From contig NZ_VOBA01000001.1 in NCBI RefSeq assembly GCF_008369165.1, positions 1,481,630 through 1,545,629 of the forward strand: a stretch of DNA of 64,000 bases, in the 5' to 3' direction. Below the pieces are notes generated by a model that had not been told where the DNA came from, ran no database searches, and saw nothing but the letters and a program-made list of their open reading frames with translations. The stretch comes from Dietzia sp. ANT_WB102 (GTDB taxonomy: Bacteria > Actinomycetota > Actinomycetes > Mycobacteriales > Mycobacteriaceae). Of the stretch, positions 34,221 to 42,951 are shown piece by piece. Position numbers and translations under genes: made by a program. Each line of letters begins with the position of its first letter. Positions within the stretch are counted from its first letter, which is position 1.

Positions 34221-35273
34221 GTGGGGATGTCGAGCGATTCAGTGACCCGCACTGCGGAGATGGCGACCGACCACACGGTAGCGGGCGTGGACGTCGGTGA
34301 TGCCGACCTCGCGGCCGTGTTGCGTGAGCGGCTCGACGAGGTCGAGAAGCTGCTCGTCGGTCGGCTCCAGACCGGCGAGGACTTCCTCTCCGAAGTCGCC
34401 CTGCACCTCGTTACCGCCGGCGGCAAGCGGTTCCGGCCCCTAGTCACCCTGCTGGCCGGCGCCCTAGGGCCCACGCCCGACCGAGAACGGCTCGTCAAGG
34501 CCGCCGTCGTGTGCGAGATGATCCACCTGGCGACGCTCTACCACGACGACGTCATGGACGAGGCAGCCATGCGCCGCGGAGTCGAGTCGGCCAACAGTCG
34601 CTGGGATAATTCCACCGCGATCCTCGCCGGCGACTTCCTCTTCGCTCACTCCTCGATGCTTCTCGCCGATCTCGGCCCCGAGGCCGTCCAGCTCATCGCC
34701 CAGACCTTCGCTGAGCTGGTGACCGGGCAGATGCGCGAGACCGTCGGACCTGGCGTCGGGAGCCGCGACGACGACGCCGCCGGCCACTACCTGCGCGTGA
34801 TCTGGGAGAAGACCGGCTCGCTCATCGCCGCGGCCGCCCAGTTCGGCGGGGAGTACTCGGGGGCGACCGCCGAGCAGATCCAGCGGCTGCGCCGCCTCGG
34901 CGACGCCGTGGGGATCGCGTTCCAGATCGCCGACGACATCATTGACATCGTTTCGCCGACCAGCGAGTCGGGGAAGACCCCGGGCACGGACCTGCGGGAG
35001 GGTGTGCACACCCTGCCGATGATCTACGCGATGGAGGCCGGCTCCGCGGACAGCGCACGGTTGCGCGAATTGCTCGCCGAGCCGCTGACCGACGACGCCG
35101 AGGTCGCGGAGGCGCTCGAGTTGCTGCGCGCGTCCGATGGCATGCGGCGTGCACGCGCGACGCTGGAGAAGTACGTGGATGACGCCATGACCGAGCTCGA
35201 CGCACTTCCGGGTGGCCCCGCCAACGAGGCGTTGCGCCGGCTGGTGCGCTTCACCGTGGACCGCGTCGGCTGA
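34221..35273 (+). CDS. grcC1: Polyprenyl diphosphate synthase (GrcC1-like)
   Basis: Predicted 350-aa trans-isoprenyl diphosphate synthase. The first Asp-rich motif DDVMD is at residues 109-113 and the second DDIID at 238-242. GGKRFRP, GEYSG and the KTPGTDLREGVHTLP motif are also present. Small residues around the first motif fit a long-chain product, consistent with supplying the menaquinone side chain. From memory it matches mycobacterial GrcC1 (Rv0562) in sequence and location. Start GTG 34221; ATG 34227 is also possible. Confidence 0.9.
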   Translation: MGMSSDSVTRTAEMATDHTVAGVDVGDADLAAVLRERLDEVEKLLVGRLQTGEDFLSEVALHLVTAGGKRFRPLVTLLAGALGPTPDRERLVKAAVVCEMIHLATLYHDDVMDEAAMRRGVESANSRWDNSTAILAGDFLFAHSSMLLADLGPEAVQLIAQTFAELVTGQMRETVGPGVGSRDDDAAGHYLRVIWEKTGSLIAAAAQFGGEYSGATAEQIQRLRRLGDAVGIAFQIADDIIDIVSPTSESGKTPGTDLREGVHTLPMIYAMEAGSADSARLRELLAEPLTDDAEVAEALELLRASDGMRRARATLEKYVDDAMTELDALPGGPANEALRRLVRFTVDRVG

Positions 35274-35334
35274 CCTGCCGGGGCTATTCCGGTCAGCTCG
35301 ATCGATGTGAGTGTCACTATCGGGAGTGTGGACG

Positions 35335-36501
35335 TCAGGTAATGCGTGTGCGGCGCGGGTAGAGAGCGACCTGGGCCGCCTTGACCACCAGCGTCACGGG
35401 CACCCCAGGCGCAAGCGTGAGTTCGGCGGCCGATCGGCTGGTGATCTCGGCGTCGACCCGCTGGCCGTCCCGGAGTTCGGCGGTCACCCGCGTCAGCGCA
35501 CCGGCGGGGGAGAGGGAGACCACTCGAGCGGGCCAGGAGTTCCGCGGGCTCGCGGCCGGCGGTCGGGCCGTGGACGCGACGTGCGAACCAGCCGGCACAG
35601 GGTGGTCGCCACCGAGTGCCGAGGACGCGGTAAGGCCGGGGTCGACGTAGACCGCCACTGCCCGCGGATCGACCGTAGCCACCGCCCGCACGCCCGGGCG
35701 CCACTCCTCTCCCGTAGTCGTGCGGACTCCCGAGATGACGTCGCCGCCGGGCGTGCGCAGCCCGTCGTTCTCGACCGCACCCTCTACCAGCGAGACCCCG
35801 GCGAGGCGCGCGGCGAAATCGGACGCTGGTCGCGCGAGGACCTCCTCGACTGTGCCGGATTGGGTGACGCGGCCGGAGATGATGACGACGACATCGTCGG
35901 CCAGCGACCACAGGTCCAGTGGATCATGGGTCACCAGGACCACGGCCCGTCCGGTGAGCCGATCGGCCAGAAGGCTCCGGATCGCGGGGGCGACCTCCAC
36001 GTCGAGGGCGGCCAGTGGCTCGTCGAGCAGGACGAGTGCAGGATCCACTGCGAGGGCCCGCGCAAGGGCGACGCGTTGAGCCTGCCCTCCGGACAGTTCA
36101 TGCGGCCGGCGGTCGGCGAGATCAGCGCACCCCACGGCGTCGAGCTCGGCGCGGGCGCGGTCGAGCGCCGCCCGCCCCCGGAGCCCACGAGCACGCGGGC
36201 CGTAGGCGACGTTGTCCAGGGCGGTCAGGTGGGGAAGCAGCCCGGGCCGCTGCTCGAGCGCGACCACGCGGCGGCGGTGCGCGGGCAAATGTGTGCCGGG
36301 GGAGCTGGCGAGGCGACCATCGAGCCGGACCTCGCCGGAGTCGGGTCGCAGGTGCCCCGCGAGCAGTGACAGGGCTGTGGACTTGCCCGCACCGTTGGGG
36401 CCGACGAGTGCCAGCCGGCGGCCCGCGGGGAGGGTGAGGTGGAGGTCGACGTCGCGGTCGGCGACCCGGCAGGCCAGCTCGGCCGCGGGGCGGTCAGCCA
36501 C
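35335..36501 (-). CDS. modC: Molybdate ABC transporter ATP-binding protein
   Basis: Predicted 388-aa ATPase. Walker A GPNGAGKS is at residues 34-41, the signature ELSGGQAQR, Walker B ALVLLDEPLAALD, and the switch His in LVTHDPLDL. The C-terminal third (from about residue 235) is a TOBE/molybdate-binding regulatory domain with a final AEITSRSAAELTLAPGVPVTLVVKA. The GTG start lies 8 nt inside the modB end. The domain order supports the molybdate role over generic oxyanion uptake. Confidence 0.88.
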   Translation of the reverse strand: MADRPAAELACRVADRDVDLHLTLPAGRRLALVGPNGAGKSTALSLLAGHLRPDSGEVRLDGRLASSPGTHLPAHRRRVVALEQRPGLLPHLTALDNVAYGPRARGLRGRAALDRARAELDAVGCADLADRRPHELSGGQAQRVALARALAVDPALVLLDEPLAALDVEVAPAIRSLLADRLTGRAVVLVTHDPLDLWSLADDVVVIISGRVTQSGTVEEVLARPASDFAARLAGVSLVEGAVENDGLRTPGGDVISGVRTTTGEEWRPGVRAVATVDPRAVAVYVDPGLTASSALGGDHPVPAGSHVASTARPPAASPRNSWPARVVSLSPAGALTRVTAELRDGQRVDAEITSRSAAELTLAPGVPVTLVVKAAQVALYPRRTRIT

Positions 36502-37288
36502 GGTCCATCACTGCCCGGCGGGCGACGAGTGCAGAGACAGTCATGAGCACGGCCGCCACCGCGATGAGCACCACTGCCAGAGCGAGGGCGGTCTCGGTGT
36601 CGGCCTCGCGGCTGAGATAGATCTCCAGCGGCAGTGTGCGCGTGGTGCCCTGGAGGGAGCCGGCGAAGGTGAGGGTGGCACCGAATTCCCCGAGTGCGCG
36701 GGCGAATGACATGGTGGCGCCCGCGACGAGGGCGGGCAGGACCAGTGGCAGCGTCACGGTCGTCAGGACGCGGGAGGGGGAGGCGCCGAGCGACGCGGCG
36801 GTTCGCTCGAGGCCGGAGTCCACCGAGCGGAGCGCGCCCTCGAGCGCCAGCACCAGGAACGGCATCGCCACGAATGTCTGAGCGATCACCACGGCTGCGG
36901 TGGTGAACCCGATTTCTATCCCCCACACGGACAGGTGCCGGCCCACGACGCCGGTGCGGCCGAACGTGATGAGCAGCGCCAGGCCGGCCACGACCGGGGG
37001 CAGGACCATCGGCAGCGCGGTGATCGCGCGGGCGAGCGCCGCCAGCGGACCGCGACTGCGCGAGAGCAGCACCGCGAGCGGGGCCCCGAGCAGGACGCAT
37101 AGCACGGTGGAGACCGCGCACGTGCGCACGCTCAACCACACTGCGTCGCGGGCGGCCTCTGAGGACAGGAGTTCGGGAATCCGCGCCCAGGGCACACGGA
37201 TCGCCATGCCGGCCAGGGGCAGCGCCGCGAGTAGGACGGTGAGGGCTGCGACCATGAGCAACCACCGGGGGAGCGGCGGACGGGTCAC
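36494..37288 (-). CDS. modB: Molybdate ABC transporter permease
   Basis: Predicted 264-aa inner-membrane permease with about five or six helices. The cytoplasmic EAA loop that contacts the ATPase is RTAASLGASPSRVLTTVTLPLVLPALVAG. It is followed by SFARALGEFGATLTFAGS, a signature of ModB/CysT-type permeases. It overlaps modA at its start (GTGA) and modC at its end. ModABC would import molybdate for molybdopterin enzymes. Confidence 0.9.
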   Translation of the reverse strand: MTRPPLPRWLLMVAALTVLLAALPLAGMAIRVPWARIPELLSSEAARDAVWLSVRTCAVSTVLCVLLGAPLAVLLSRSRGPLAALARAITALPMVLPPVVAGLALLITFGRTGVVGRHLSVWGIEIGFTTAAVVIAQTFVAMPFLVLALEGALRSVDSGLERTAASLGASPSRVLTTVTLPLVLPALVAGATMSFARALGEFGATLTFAGSLQGTTRTLPLEIYLSREADTETALALAVVLIAVAAVLMTVSALVARRAVMDRG

Positions 37289-38091
37289 GGCGGTCCGAAA
37301 CCGTGCTCGGCGAGGACCGCGCGACCTTCCGGGCCGGTGACGGCGTCGACGAACCGACGGGCCAGTCCGGGGTCCGTGGCGCGATCGAGCGCGGCCACCG
37401 GGTAGACGTTCGGCAGACCATCTGCGCCGACGATCGGGACCTGCTCGACCCGGTCCGCGACGGCGCGGGCGTCGGTGACGTAGACGATCCCTGCATCGGC
37501 CTCACCTGACTCGACCTTGCCACGGACGTCCGTGACCTTCGACTCCTCGCTTACCGGGCGAAGGGTGATCCCGGCCCGAGCAGCCAGTTCTCGGGTCGCG
37601 TTCCCGCAGGGCACGACGGCCGCGCACACGACGAGCCGAGCGCCATCCAGCGACTCGTCGAGCCCGGTGATCCCCGCGGGATTGCCCGGCGGGGTGATGA
37701 GCGTGAGCACGTTGGTGGCCAGGGGCGTCGGTTCGCCCGCGACCAGCCCGTCGGCGACGGCGCGCTCCATGGTGCGAGTGTCGGCGGAGGCGAACACGTC
37801 CGCCGGCGCGCCACCGGCGATCTGGTCGACCAGACCGGAGGAGCCGTCGAAGGAGAGTCGAACGTCCACGCCCGGGTTGGTCCGCTCGAACTCCTCCGCC
37901 AGGTCGGTGAAGGCGTCAGTCAGCGACGCGGCGGCGAAGACGGTCAACTGTCGGCGGTCCGCGTCGTCGTCACCGGTCGCGCACCCCGCGAGCGCGGACA
38001 GCCCGACGGCGGCGACCAGTGCGGTGGTGCGGAGGTGTCGTCCCGCCAGACCACCCGGTCCGCGCCCACCCCCGCCGATGCGGAACGGCAT
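37285..38091 (-). CDS. modA: Molybdate-binding lipoprotein
   Basis: Predicted 268-aa periplasmic-type binding protein anchored as a lipoprotein: signal peptide with lipobox ALAGC, Cys37. The mature part starts LTVFAAASLTDAFTDLAEEF, the strong ModA signature, and continues with LSFDGSSGLVDQI and GAPADVFASAD lining the ligand site. ATG 38091 gives a normal signal peptide; the longer frame upstream is an artefact. It starts only 10 nt after the yajQ stop. No ModE-like regulator or mo-box was seen. Confidence 0.9.
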   Translation of the reverse strand: MPFRIGGGGRGPGGLAGRHLRTTALVAAVGLSALAGCATGDDDADRRQLTVFAAASLTDAFTDLAEEFERTNPGVDVRLSFDGSSGLVDQIAGGAPADVFASADTRTMERAVADGLVAGEPTPLATNVLTLITPPGNPAGITGLDESLDGARLVVCAAVVPCGNATRELAARAGITLRPVSEESKVTDVRGKVESGEADAGIVYVTDARAVADRVEQVPIVGADGLPNVYPVAALDRATDPGLARRFVDAVTGPEGRAVLAEHGFGPP

Positions 38092-38101
38092 CACTGGCGG
38101 G

Positions 38102-38596
38102 CTAACGGTAGTTGGTGAACTGCAGCGCCACCTCGAAGTCCGCGCCCTTGAGCAACGCGATGCACTCCTGCAGGTCGTCGCGCTTCTTGGAGGACACGCG
38201 GATCTCCTCGCCCTGGATCTGCGCCTTGACCCCCTTGGGGCCTTCATCCCGCAGCAGCTTGGTGATCTTCTTGGCGTTGTCCTTGTCGATGCCCTGCTTG
38301 AGTGAGCCGACCAGGCGGAAGGTCTTGCCGGACGGCATGGGGTCGCCCACCTCGAGTGCCTTCATGCTCAGCCCGCGGCGCACCAACTTCTCCACGAAGA
38401 CGTCCTTCGCGGCCAGCACCCGGTCCTCGGAGTTCGCAACGATCTCCACCGCGTCCTCGCCCTTCCATTCGATGCTCGCATCGGTCCCGCGGAAGTCGTA
38501 GCGGGTGCTCAGCTCTTTGGCCGCCTGGTTGAGGGCGTTGTCCACCTCCTGGCGGTCGAACTCCGAAACGATGTCGAACGAGGACTCCGAAGCCAT
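38102..38596 (-). CDS. yajQ: YajQ family nucleotide-binding protein
   Basis: Predicted 164-aa cytoplasmic protein with two ferredoxin-like domains, fitting the YajQ/DUF520 family whose members bind cyclic di-GMP or RNA/tRNA. Signatures are [19 protein letters not shown] at the start, RYDFRG, the [15 protein letters not shown] segment and the closing [15 protein letters not shown] 38596 has AGGAG. The very short gap to modA suggests transcription into modABC, an unusual pairing. Confidence 0.92.
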   Translation of the reverse strand: MASESSFDIVSEFDRQEVDNALNQAAKELSTRYDFRGTDASIEWKGEDAVEIVANSEDRVLAAKDVFVEKLVRRGLSMKALEVGDPMPSGKTFRLVGSLKQGIDKDNAKKITKLLRDEGPKGVKAQIQGEEIRVSSKKRDDLQECIALLKGADFEVALQFTNYR

Positions 38597-38745
38597 GGAC
38601 GCACTCCTGTCATTGGGGGATGTCCCGGCCAGGCTACCCGCCCCGGGCCGGGCCGGAGGCAGGCGGAGCACCACCCCTGGGCACCCCGATTTGGTACCAG
38701 CGGGCACCGCCGTTGTATCGTGTCGTAGCGCCCACAAGGGTGCAC

Positions 38746-38827
38746 GCCAGATTGCCCGAGCGGCCAAAGGGAGCGGATTGTAAATCCGTCGGCTTAGCCT
38801 TCGTTGGTTCGAATCCATCATCTGGCA
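38746..38827 (+). tRNA. tRNA-Tyr (anticodon GTA)
   Basis: The acceptor GCCAGAT pairs with ATCTGGC. The anticodon stem-loop GGATTGTAAATCC carries GTA, a long variable arm is present, and GGTTCGAATCC forms the T arm. CCA is not encoded; A38827 is the discriminator. The gene is followed by a terminator hairpin. Confidence 0.93.
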
Positions 38828-38832
38828 CTCGG

Positions 38833-38857
38833 AGACCCCCGCCACAAGCGGGGGTCT
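38833..38857 (+). terminator. Terminator after tRNA-Tyr
   Basis: AGACCCCCGC and GCGGGGGTCT pair perfectly over 10 bp around CACAA, followed by TTCG. It closes the tRNA transcript before the carotenoid promoter region. Confidence 0.75.
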
Positions 38858-38947
38858 TCGTGCATTTCGGGCATCGATGCCGGTGATCCGTGAAAATGTG
38901 GATAGGCGCGGGCGCCCGCGTCACGTTCACACGACCTGCCCGCCGCA

Positions 38948-38961
38948 TCTCGTCGACGAGA
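38948..38961. promoter_or_regulatory. 14-bp perfect palindrome upstream of the carotenoid operon
   Basis: TCTCGTCGACGAGA is a perfect inverted repeat 49 bp before the crtE start, a suitable position for an operator of a carotenoid regulator (MarR- or MerR/LitR-type regulators control such operons elsewhere). No regulator gene is adjacent, so the link is inferred. Confidence 0.35.
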
Positions 38962-39009
38962 ATCGAGGTGAGACGTATCCACGATGGCCCCGGCTCCGAA
39001 CAACAGGAC

Positions 39010-40014
39010 ATGACACTCCTTTCGATGAATGCTGCCCATCGGATGACCACTCGGGACCTACCGACCGGACTGGGTCCCGCAGTAGATGAGTGGGCCGGTG
39101 ACCTGGAGCTGACCACCCGCTCCGGCAAGGGGATGCGCTCCGCGCTCTTCGATGCCGTGTACACAGCCGCCGGGGGTGACGACGAGACGGTGCGCGCTGT
39201 CGCGTGCCGGGCGTTGGAGCTCCTGCACGAGGCGTTCCTCGTCCACGACGACCTGGCGGACGGGGACAGCGAGCGCCGCGGCGAGCCCAACCTGCAGGGG
39301 CGCACCACCGCGCGGGCCATCGCCCACGGGATCGGGGTCGGGCCAGCCGGACACCTCGGTCAGGTCGCCGGACTGCTCGGCGGCGACCTACTGCTCGTGT
39401 CGGCGATGGCCGAGTTCGCCCGCATTCCTGTGCCGACCCCCGTGCTGCACCGCGTTCTGGACGAGGTGCAGAGCGCGGTCGTGGCGTCGATCGCGGGGGA
39501 GTACGCCGACGTCCACGGCACAGTCGAGCGCGTGCCCCCCGACCGTGAACGGGCACTGGCGATAGGTGGCGCAAAGACCGCCGCCTACTCCGTCTGCCTG
39601 CCCCTGGTGGCGGGTGCGGTGCTCGCCGGCGCGTCCGACGAGGTCATCTCCACGCTTCGTGAGGCCGGCCACCACCTGGGGACCGCGTACCAGGTGATCG
39701 ATGATGTACTGGGCGTGTTCGGTGACCCGGCGGTGACCGGCAAGTCCAACGAGGGAGACCTGATCCGACGCGCGCCGACGGTTCTGCTCGCCTACGCGGC
39801 CACCACGGGGGCGTGGCCTCGTATCGCCGCCGAACCGGACCCCGGGACCGCCCGCGAGTTGCTGCGTGAGATTGGTGCCCGTGAGCACGCGGTGGGCATC
39901 GCCGAGGATCTGGTCACCGCCGCCCGCGCCACGTTGGATTCGCCGGCAGTGCCCCACGATGTCCGAGCCGCCCTCGGCCCCCACCTGGCCGCCGCCCTGG
40001 AGAGGACCCGATGA
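39010..40014 (+). CDS. crtE: Geranylgeranyl diphosphate synthase
   Basis: Predicted 334-aa prenyl diphosphate synthase giving the C20 precursor of carotenoids. The first Asp-rich motif DDLAD is at residues 80-84 (HDDLADGD), the second is DDVLGVFGD, with GKGMRSALFDAVY and a KSNEGDLIRRAPTVL segment. The frame is open from 38890, but the first 40 residues of that extension are not protein-like, so ATG 39010 is used; 39025 and 39043 remain possible. Its stop overlaps crtB (ATGA), the first of four such overlaps in this operon. Confidence 0.87.
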   Translation: MTLLSMNAAHRMTTRDLPTGLGPAVDEWAGDLELTTRSGKGMRSALFDAVYTAAGGDDETVRAVACRALELLHEAFLVHDDLADGDSERRGEPNLQGRTTARAIAHGIGVGPAGHLGQVAGLLGGDLLLVSAMAEFARIPVPTPVLHRVLDEVQSAVVASIAGEYADVHGTVERVPPDRERALAIGGAKTAAYSVCLPLVAGAVLAGASDEVISTLREAGHHLGTAYQVIDDVLGVFGDPAVTGKSNEGDLIRRAPTVLLAYAATTGAWPRIAAEPDPGTARELLREIGAREHAVGIAEDLVTAARATLDSPAVPHDVRAALGPHLAAALERTR

Positions 40015-40919
40015 CCCAGCAGAGCCCCCACGCGGAATTCACCGACGCCGCCCGCCGGTGCAGTGAGGTGATCCTGCGTCGGTACTCGACGTCGTTCGCG
40101 CTGGCCTGTCGGCTGCTCGCGCCCGCCACCCGACCGCACGTCGCCGCGATCTACGCGTGGGCGCGGGTCGGGGACGAGGTCGTCGACGGCGCGATGGAGG
40201 ACCCGGTTGCCGCGCGCGAGCTCATCGCCGAGGCGCGCCGCCGCACCCACCGTGCGATCGAACGCGGACTGGACCCGGATCCGGTGACGCACGCGTTCGC
40301 CGACACCGCGCGTCGGTTCGGCATCGACGCGCGCCTGGTGGACCCGTTCTATGACTCGATGGAGGTGGACATCGACGTCACGGAGCACACCGAGGAGTCG
40401 CTCCGCCGGTACATCCACGGTTCCGCAGAGGTTATCGGCGAGATGTGTCTGCGCACGTTCGCCGGTGGGGGACTGGGTGACGACGACGAGATGGCCGCCG
40501 GAGCGCGTGCACTAGGTGCGGCGTTCCAGAAAGTGAACTTCCTCCGGGACATCCGGGAAGATTTCATGGACCTCGGTCGCAACTACCTGCCGGGCCGTGA
40601 CCCGCGGGCACTGACAGAGAAGGACGTGCTCGAATTGGCCGACGATGTGGACGCGGATCTGCTCGTCGCCCGTGCGGCGATCAATCGGATCCCGGGTCGC
40701 GACCGCCTGGCGGTGGCCGCCGCCCACGACCTGTTCGCCGAACTCAATGACCGCCTGCGGGCGGCCGGCGCGGCCGGGGTGAGCGCGGGCCGGGTGCGGG
40801 TTCCCGATCCCGTCAAACTCGCGGTGATCGGCCGGGCTGCCGCCGGGCGTGGCCGGTCCGGTGCGCGTCCCGGCGCCGAGCGCGGCGGGCGTGCCCGCGG
40901 CAGGACGGTGACAAAATGA
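40011..40919 (+). CDS. crtB: Phytoene synthase
   Basis: Predicted 302-aa squalene/phytoene synthase that condenses two GGPP into phytoene. The two Asp-rich motifs are recognisable as the DEVVDGA region (residues about 55-61) and LRDIREDFMDLGRNYLP (about 180-196). The RRYSTSFALACRLL opening is the family N-terminus. The end overlaps crtI by 4 nt. The C-terminus is an Arg/Gly-rich tail of about 20 residues. Confidence 0.93.
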   Translation: MTQQSPHAEFTDAARRCSEVILRRYSTSFALACRLLAPATRPHVAAIYAWARVGDEVVDGAMEDPVAARELIAEARRRTHRAIERGLDPDPVTHAFADTARRFGIDARLVDPFYDSMEVDIDVTEHTEESLRRYIHGSAEVIGEMCLRTFAGGGLGDDDEMAAGARALGAAFQKVNFLRDIREDFMDLGRNYLPGRDPRALTEKDVLELADDVDADLLVARAAINRIPGRDRLAVAAAHDLFAELNDRLRAAGAAGVSAGRVRVPDPVKLAVIGRAAAGRGRSGARPGAERGGRARGRTVTK

Positions 40920-42601
40920 GCCCCCGGCCCGCCCCGGACGGGCCCGTCGTAGTGGTGGGCGGCGGCATCGCCGGTCTGGCGACCGCCGCGCTGCTGGCCC
41001 GCGAAGGACGCCACGTCACGCTGGTCGAGGCGTCCGACGAGGTCGGCGGGCGCGCGGGGAGTTGGTCTTCCGCCGGGTTCCGCTTCGACACCGGCCCCTC
41101 CTGGTATCTCATGCCGGAGGTCTTCGATCACTTCTTCCGCCTCTGCGGTACCTCCGCCGACGAGCAGTTGGACCTGGTGCGCCTGGACCCCGGGTACCGC
41201 GTGTACTTCGAGAACCGCCCAGAGTCGGTCGACATCCGTTCCGACCGGGCCGCCTCGACCGCGCTGTTCGAGTCTCTCGAGCCGGGCGCCGGACGCGTCC
41301 TGGGCAGGTACCTCGACTCGGCGCGGGCCACCTACGACCTCGCGCTGAAGAGGTTCCTCTACACCAACTTCACCTCGTATCCGGCGCTGGTGCGTCCCGA
41401 TGTCCTGGCTCGCGCGGGTGCGCTGGTGGCCCGCCTGGTGCAGCCACTGCACTCGTTCGTCGCCCGCCGGTTCTCCGACCGACGTATCCAGCAGATTCTC
41501 GGCTACCCGGCGGTGTTCCTCGGGTCCTCGCCGTATCTGGCGCCGTCGATCTACCACCTCATGAGCCACCTCGACCTCACCGACGGAGTCCTCTATCCGC
41601 GTGGAGGGTTCACCGAGGTGATCACCGCGGTTCGGCGGGTGGCCGAGCAGCAGGGCGTGCACATCCACACGGGCACCGAGGCGATCGAACTGGTCACCAC
41701 CTCCGACGCCCCGGGCGGTCGCTGGTCCGGTCGGAACAGGGCCCGGGTGAGGGGAGTCCGGGTGCGCGACCGCGAGGGGCGGGAGCGGACGCAGCCGGCC
41801 GCCCTCGTCGTCGGCGCCGCGGACCTCCACCACCTCGAGACCCGGTGGCTCCCAGAGAACCTCCGCACCTACCCGCAGTCGTACTGGGACTCCAAGACCC
41901 CCGGGCCCGGCGCGCTGCTGATGCTGCTCGGCGTGCGCGGAGACTTGCCGGAACTCGCGCACCACACGTTGTTGTTCACCGACCGCTGGGAGGAGGGCTT
42001 CGACGCCATCTTCGGCGACTCGCCCCATATCCCCGACCCGGCGTCGCTCTACGTGTGTCGACCCAGCGCCACCGATACGGACCAGGACGCCGGCATCGCA
42101 CCGGAGGGGCACGAAAACCTTTTCGTCCTGGTCCCCATCCCCGCGGATCCGTCGCTGGGCCACGGCGGTGTGGACGGCGCGGGCGACGCGACGATCGAGG
42201 CGGCGGCCGACCAGGCCATCGCCCAGATCGCCGACTGGACCGGCATCCCAGACCTGGCCGAGCGAATCGTCGTGCGCCGCACCATCGCGCCCGCCGACCT
42301 CGAGGCCGACCTCGGCGCATGGCGCGGCACCGCCCTCGGCCCCGCGCATACGTTGGCGCAGAGCGCGTTCTTCCGCACCCGCAACGTCAGCAAGTACGTC
42401 GACGGGCTGTACTACGCAGGCGCCTCGACGATCCCCGGGATCGGGCTACCAATGTGTTTGATCAGCGCCGAGTTGGTGCTCAAGCACGTGCGCGGTGACA
42501 CGAGTACCGCGCCCGTGGCCGAGCCGGGCGGGGGCACTGTTTTCGATCGGCCCGCCTTCGAACGGCCCGCCGAAGGCGGGGGCCCGGTGTCGGCGAGGTG
42601 A
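40916..42601 (+). CDS. crtI: Phytoene desaturase (lycopene-forming)
   Basis: Predicted 561-aa FAD-dependent desaturase. The FAD-binding fold is VVVVGGGIAGLATAALLAREG (residues about 11-31), followed by EVGGRAGSW and FDTGPSWYLMPEVF, and the C-terminal family signature LYYAGASTIPGIGLPMCLIS. The product is lycopene, the substrate for the following cyclase/elongase genes. About 40 residues beyond the family end are Pro/Glu-rich. It overlaps lbtA (GTGA). Confidence 0.94.
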   Translation: MSPRPAPDGPVVVVGGGIAGLATAALLAREGRHVTLVEASDEVGGRAGSWSSAGFRFDTGPSWYLMPEVFDHFFRLCGTSADEQLDLVRLDPGYRVYFENRPESVDIRSDRAASTALFESLEPGAGRVLGRYLDSARATYDLALKRFLYTNFTSYPALVRPDVLARAGALVARLVQPLHSFVARRFSDRRIQQILGYPAVFLGSSPYLAPSIYHLMSHLDLTDGVLYPRGGFTEVITAVRRVAEQQGVHIHTGTEAIELVTTSDAPGGRWSGRNRARVRGVRVRDREGRERTQPAALVVGAADLHHLETRWLPENLRTYPQSYWDSKTPGPGALLMLLGVRGDLPELAHHTLLFTDRWEEGFDAIFGDSPHIPDPASLYVCRPSATDTDQDAGIAPEGHENLFVLVPIPADPSLGHGGVDGAGDATIEAAADQAIAQIADWTGIPDLAERIVVRRTIAPADLEADLGAWRGTALGPAHTLAQSAFFRTRNVSKYVDGLYYAGASTIPGIGLPMCLISAELVLKHVRGDTSTAPVAEPGGGTVFDRPAFERPAEGGGPVSAR

Positions 42602-42951
42602 TCGGGCTGGCCTACCTGGCGGTCCAGGTCATCTCGATCACCGGCATCCTCGTCATCGACCACCGATGGAAGCTCGCGGCGTTCCGCGCGCCGGCCGCGA
42701 CCGCGCTCGCCGTGACCGCGTCGGTGGCACTGCTGCTCACATGGGACGTCCTCGGGGTGCGCAGCGGGGTGTTCTTCCGCGGGCAGACCGACTTCATGAC
42801 CGGGCTACTGGTGGCGCCCGAGATCCCGCTCGAGGAGGTCGTGTTCCTAGCGTTCCTGTCTCATCTCGCGCTGGTGTGCGCGACGGGCGTGGTCCGGGCA
42901 GTCGAGCACGCCTCGTCGCGACGGCCCGGCAACGCGGGGGAGCGTTCGTGA
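42598..42951 (+). CDS. lbtA: Lycopene cyclase domain protein, subunit A of the C50 cyclase
   Basis: Predicted 117-aa membrane protein with three hydrophobic helices and the conserved PEIPLEE motif at residues 74-80, the active-site element of heterodimeric CarR/CrtYc-type lycopene cyclases. It is the A half of a heterodimer whose B half lies in the next gene. The GTG starts overlap on both sides. It is named after the Dietzia gene set. Confidence 0.87.
   Translation: MIGLAYLAVQVISITGILVIDHRWKLAAFRAPAATALAVTASVALLLTWDVLGVRSGVFFRGQTDFMTGLLVAPEIPLEEVVFLAFLSHLALVCATGVVRAVEHASSRRPGNAGERS

Noticed and set aside
38890-39009. N-terminal extension of crtE to 38890
   Set aside because: The 40 extra residues are not prenyl-synthase-like and the segment carries the likely operator and promoter.
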